Positions 60,577 through 64,000 of a DNA stretch of 64,000 nucleotides are shown in pieces; position 1 is the stretch's first letter; the number at the start of each line of letters is the position of its first letter. The stretch is from Sphingomonas sp. H160509 (GTDB lineage Bacteria; Pseudomonadota; Alphaproteobacteria; Sphingomonadales; Sphingomonadaceae), in assembly GCF_024124765.2 (NCBI RefSeq), contig NZ_JAMXSR020000002.1:2592001-2656000 (forward strand), in the 5' to 3' direction. The notes below the pieces were generated by a model. The model worked only from the letters and a program-made list of their open reading frames with translations. It ran no database searches and was not told the origin of the DNA. A program made the translations under genes and the position numbers.

Positions 60577-60651
60577 TGGAGCGGGCGAAGGGATTCGAAC
60601 CCTCGACCCCAACCTTGGCAAGGTTGTGCTCTACCCCTGAGCTACGCCCGC
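60577..60651 (-). tRNA. tRNA-Gly (GCC)
   Basis: Acceptor arms GCGGGCG and CGCCCGC pair perfectly. The D arm (TAGCTCAGGGGTAGAGCA), anticodon stem CAACC/GGTTG with anticodon GCC, and T arm GGGTTCGAATCCC are all present. CCA is encoded. It lies between the acylase and imuA. Confidence 0.97.
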
Positions 60652-60797
60652 TCTGGCGCCTATGTCTCCGGTCTGAAGCGACACGGTGACTGGGTGAGGC
60701 GCGCTGTTAGCCCGGTGTTTCCGGGACGGCAAGCGCCTTTTCAACTTTCGCGTGAAATTCAACGCAAACGAGATTCTGCTTGGCGACTCCGGCACTA

Positions 60798-60812
60798 GAA
60801 CATTACAAGAAC
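60798..60812 (-). promoter_or_regulatory. LexA (SOS) box before imuA
   Basis: GAAC-N7-GAAC is the complement of the alphaproteobacterial LexA operator GTTC-N7-GTTC. It ends 4 bp before the imuA GTG. TTGGCG at 60780-60785 with a 17-bp spacer to TTACAA would place the -10 box inside the operator. Confidence 0.85.
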
Positions 60813-60816
60813 AATT

Positions 60817-61599
60817 GTGAACGAGTCGCTTGCCTTGATAGCCCGCCTGAAGCGGATTGCCACGACGGGGATGCCGACTCAGGGTGATGGCCGTGCCGAC
60901 GATGCGTGGCTGACGCAGGGGATGGCGAAGGCGCAACTCCACGAGATTTTCGCGACGGTCGACGATTCGGCGAGTGGCGCAGGGTTCGCGATCGCTTCGG
61001 TGTTGGCGGCGCGGGCAGCGCCGGTGATGTGGCTGCGGACAGAGGCGAGCGAGCGACAGGGCGGGCGCCTGCATGCGACCGGGCTGGTCGAGATGGGGCT
61101 CGACGTGACGTCGCTGGTGCTGGGGCTGGTCGAGGACGAGGCGAGCTTGTTGCGCGCCGCCGCCGATGCTGCGCGGTGCCACGGGCTCGGCACGTTGCTG
61201 ATCGAATCCTGGGGACGTGCACCAAAGATCGACCTGACCGCGACTCGGCGGCTGATGCTGGCGGCCGAAGCCTCAGGCGTCACCATCCTCAGCCTGCGCA
61301 TCGGTGCCGAACCGGTGCCGAGTGCGGCCGCGTCGCGCTGGCAGGTTGCCGCATGTCGCTCGCGGCCGCTGGAAGCCGACGCACCGGGCAAACCTGCCTT
61401 CGACATCGAATTGCTGCGTCGACGCGGAGGCCAGGCCGGGCTTCGCTGGCGTGTGGAGTGGGACCGTGACGCGCATATCTTCGACCAAACCGCCTTCGCC
61501 TCTGACGATTCCGCGGCGTTACCTGGCGCTGGTATTCCCGTGGCTGCCGATCGAGCGGCTACGGACGATGCGGCCGCATTTGTTCGTCGGACGGGCTGA
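60817..61599 (+). CDS. imuA: SOS mutagenesis protein ImuA
   Basis: ImuA is a RecA/SulA-like partner of ImuB and DnaE2 in damage-induced mutagenesis. The 260-aa protein shows GMAKAQLHEIFA, GFAIASVLAARAAPVMWLR, LIESWGRAPKIDLTATRRLMLAAEASGVT and GQAGLRWRVEWDRDAHIF. The start is GTG at 60817, right behind a LexA box, with no ribosome site in between. The end overlaps imuB by about 130 bp, more than usual, so the true stop may lie earlier if another single-base error exists near the junction. Confidence 0.88.
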   Translation: MNESLALIARLKRIATTGMPTQGDGRADDAWLTQGMAKAQLHEIFATVDDSASGAGFAIASVLAARAAPVMWLRTEASERQGGRLHATGLVEMGLDVTSLVLGLVEDEASLLRAAADAARCHGLGTLLIESWGRAPKIDLTATRRLMLAAEASGVTILSLRIGAEPVPSAAASRWQVAACRSRPLEADAPGKPAFDIELLRRRGGQAGLRWRVEWDRDAHIFDQTAFASDDSAALPGAGIPVAADRAATDDAAAFVRRTG

Positions 61600-63040
61600 G
61601 ACGCCGATCGCGTTCGTCGAGACGGTCTCGGGTGGGGTGCGGCTGAAGGCACTCGATCGTGAGGCGGTGCGGGCGGGACTCCAGCCGGGGCTGACGCTGG
61701 CTGATGCGCGGGCGCGGGTGCCCGAACTGGAGGTTTACGAGCATGACGCGCATGCCGATCACGAATGGCTCGAGCGGCTGGCCGACGGGTGCCAGCGGTA
61801 CACGCCCTCGGTTGCGCTCGACGAACCCGATGGGTTGATCCTCGACATCGCCGGGTGCGTGCACGAGTTCGAGGGCGAGCGGCGATTGGCCGCCGATCTG
61901 GAAGAGCGCCTTGCACGCCGGGGGCTGCTGGTGCGCCATGCGTTCGGCGATACGCCCGATACGGCTCGCGCACTGGCGCGGTATGCGGGGGGCGCCGGCT
62001 CCGGATGAAAAGCGGGCGGTGAAGCGGTTGCCGGTGGCGGCGCTGGGCCTCGACGAGGATGCGACGACCGCGTTGTCACGCGCGGGGCTGAAGACGGTCG
62101 GCGACGTGATGGCGCGGCCGCTCGCGACGATCGCGGCGCGGTTCGGCGAGGAGGCGGCGATGATGATCCGCCGGCTCGACGGCTCGGTGAAGGGGCCGAT
62201 CGTCGCGCGGCGCACGGTGGCCAAGATCGGTGTCGAACGCCGCTTCGCCGAACCGATCGCGCGCACCGAATACGCGCTGGAGATGCTCGCCGAACTTGCC
62301 ACCGAAGCGGCGGTCCAGCTTGCCGACCGTCATGAAGGCGGCCGACGGTGGGAGGCACGGCTGTTTCGTGCGGACGGACTCGTCCAGCGGCTGCGGATCG
62401 AGACCGGCCAGCCTACACGCGACGTGGCGCTGTTGATGCGGCTGTTCCGCGAGCGGATCGACAGTCTCGCCGATCCGCTCGATCCGGGGTTTGGCTATGA
62501 TCTGGTGAGGCTCGACGTGGCGCTCGCAGAGAAGCTCGATGCGTCGCAGTTGAAGCTGGAGGGTGGCGAGGCGCAGAAGGGTGAGGTCGCGCAACTCGTC
62601 GACCAGCTCGGCACGCGACTGGGTCGGACCCGCGTCCGCCGGTTCTCCGCACGCGACAGCCATATCCCCGAACAGGCGGAGCTGATGCTGCCGGCCGCCG
62701 AGGCTCCTGCCCCGACGCCGTGGACCGCGCCGGAGACGGGCGAACCGCCGCTGCGCCCGATCTACCTGTTCGACCCGCCGCAGCCGATCGAGATCGATGA
62801 TGGCCGAGGTCCCCGATGGGCCCCCCGCACCGCTTCCGCTGGCGCCGTACCGTGCACGACGTGGCGCATAGCGAGGGGCCCGAGCGGATCGCCGGCGAAT
62901 GGTGGCGGCGGCAGGACATTCCGACGCGCGATTACTACCGCATCGAGGACCGCCGCGGCCGCCGCTTCTGGATCTTCCGCCACGGCCTGTATTCCGAGAT
63001 GGAGGCGCCGCGCTGGTACCTCCACGGCGTCTTCGCGTGA
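61466..63040 (+). CDS. imuB: Y-family polymerase-like protein ImuB (three frameshifts)
   Basis: ImuB is a catalytically degenerate Y-family protein that links ImuA and DnaE2 to the clamp. RRYLALVFPWLPIERL opens it, and ALGLDEDATTALSRAGLKTVGDVMARPLA is the helix-hairpin-helix region. EGPERIAGEWWRRQ...RDYYRIEDRRGRRFWIFRHGLY ends it. Acidic catalytic residues of true Y polymerases are not evident. Extra bases occur at G6 61987-61992, near 62791-62800 and in C6 62821-62826; repaired length is about 523 aa. The GTG start is the best available; the conserved part begins about 15 residues later. Confidence 0.92.
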
Positions 63041-63053
63041 GCGGCGCGGCGCC

Positions 63054-64000
63054 ATGACCGGGTTCGCGGAACTCGTCGCCGCGACCAATTTCTCGTTCCT
63101 CGACGGGGCGAGCGATGCGGGCGCTATGGTCGGGCGCGCGGTGGAACTGGGGCTTGGCGGCATCGGCATCGCCGATCGCAACACCGTTGCAGGCGTCGTC
63201 CGCGCGCACCAGGCGTTGAAGAAGGCACGCGACGGCCTGCTCGGCATGGCGATGCCGCCGATCGATTTCCGACTGGTGGTCGGTGCGCGGCTGGTGTTCG
63301 AGGATGGTACGCCGGACATCGTCGCCTACCCTTCGACCCGACGCGGCTGGGGACGACTGACCCGGTTGCTGACGGTCGGCAACAGACGCGCCGAGAAGGG
63401 CGGCTGTATCCTCGGGTTGGGCGACCTGATCGCACATCATGCCGACATGATGCTGGTGGTCATGCCCGAAAGCAGCGCCCGCGGCGCCGTGCCGGTATCG
63501 CCTTTGCCCGACGGCGACGCCTTGCCCGAACGAGGCGAGCGCGAGCTGCGGACGATCCTGAAGGCAGTAAAGCGACTGGGGCCGGACTCGATCTGGCTGG
63601 GCGTGACGATGCCGCGGGGCGGTCGCGATCGGCGGCGGCTGGCGCGGTTGGGGCGAATCGCCGATGCGGCGGGCGTGCCCGTGCTCGCGACCACCGACGC
63701 GCTCTATGCCTATACCGATGACCGCGACCTGCACGATGTCGTCACCTGCATCCGCGAGCGCACGACGATCCATAAGGCCGGGCGCCTGCTGGCCGCGAAC
63801 GGCGAGCGGCATCTGAAACCCGAGGAGGAGATCGCCCGGCTGTTCCGCGATCGCCCCGATGCGGTGGCACAGAGCGCGCGGTTGTTGTCGCGGATCGGGT
63901 TCTCGCTCGACGATCTCAAATACGAATATCCGCACGAACCCATTCCGGCAGGCTGGGAGGCGCAGGATTGGCTCGAGCATCATGTCTGGCAGCTCGCGCT
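63054..64000 (+). CDS. dnaE2: error-prone DNA polymerase DnaE2 (partial)
   Basis: DnaE2 (ImuC) is the alpha-type polymerase that copies past lesions in the SOS response. About 315 residues are visible before the window ends, covering the PHP domain: GFAELVAATNFSFLDGAS, GIGIADRNTVAGVVRAH, DIVAYPSTRRGWGRLTRLLT and VLATTDALYAYTDDRDLHDVVTCIRERTTI. The position after GAS, usually His, is Asp here, so the PHP metal site may be inactive, as is common in DnaE2. It starts 13 bp after imuB. Confidence 0.93.
   Translation, partial: MTGFAELVAATNFSFLDGASDAGAMVGRAVELGLGGIGIADRNTVAGVVRAHQALKKARDGLLGMAMPPIDFRLVVGARLVFEDGTPDIVAYPSTRRGWGRLTRLLTVGNRRAEKGGCILGLGDLIAHHADMMLVVMPESSARGAVPVSPLPDGDALPERGERELRTILKAVKRLGPDSIWLGVTMPRGGRDRRRLARLGRIADAAGVPVLATTDALYAYTDDRDLHDVVTCIRERTTIHKAGRLLAANGERHLKPEEEIARLFRDRPDAVAQSARLLSRIGFSLDDLKYEYPHEPIPAGWEAQDWLEHHVWQLA

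Overview
This window is chromosomal DNA of a GC-rich alphaproteobacterium. It is almost certainly a Sphingomonas or close sphingomonad: the RecQ, HemE/HemJ, Rho, MnmE/MnmG, ParAB and DUF1491/DUF6489 proteins, the imuA-imuB-dnaE2 cassette and the palindromic intergenic repeats all fit that group. No tools were used, so every product call comes from reading motifs and gene order.

Layout. (1) 1-7.4 kb: the end of an HsdR_N-like nuclease, then recQ, a DUF442 phosphatase/sulfurtransferase and an AsmA protein on +, and a cell wall hydrolase, DUF1491, thioesterase, ptsN and hpf on -. (2) 8-24.5 kb is the replication-origin neighbourhood. On - it holds dnaQ, coaE, aroE, maf and ppsR; then comes a 322-bp gap with five DnaA-box-like sites (probable oriC); then hemE, hemJ, rho, terC, a dienelactone hydrolase, ogt, mnmE, mnmG, rsmG, parA and parB. 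Three ParB-binding parS palindromes lie at 9.4, 19.1 and 21.5 kb. (3) 23.5-28.2 kb: holA-lptE-leuS, with a palindromic repeat element inside the leuS coding region. (4) 28-40.8 kb: outer-membrane protein, thiE-like, yggS, HAD, ydcF, ribA, xth, lolA, an OprB porin, ftsK, a UbiH-type monooxygenase and DUF2238. (5) 40.8-47.6 kb: an apparent carboxylate-uptake locus with a hydrolase, CitMHS transporter, OprP-type porin, solute-binding protein and a divergent TctDE-like two-component system. (6) 47.6-52.9 kb: signalling proteins, namely an MHYT-PAS-GGDEF-EAL protein, a LOV-HWE histidine kinase and a receiver-only regulator. (7) 52.9-60.5 kb: glutamine amidotransferase, AttH-type lipocalin, an ABC permease and ATPase, and a penicillin-acylase-family enzyme. 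(8) 60.6-64 kb: tRNA-Gly, then the SOS mutagenesis cassette imuA-imuB-dnaE2 behind a LexA box; dnaE2 runs off the end.

A dominating feature is that about half the genes, including indispensable ones (rho, hemE, leuS, holA, ftsK, mnmG, parA), are broken by single-base frameshifts. Nearly all are one extra G or C in a short G/C run. Removing that base restores the expected family protein each time, so these are almost certainly errors in the sequence rather than pseudogenes. I annotate each such gene as one CDS over its full span and give the position of every break.
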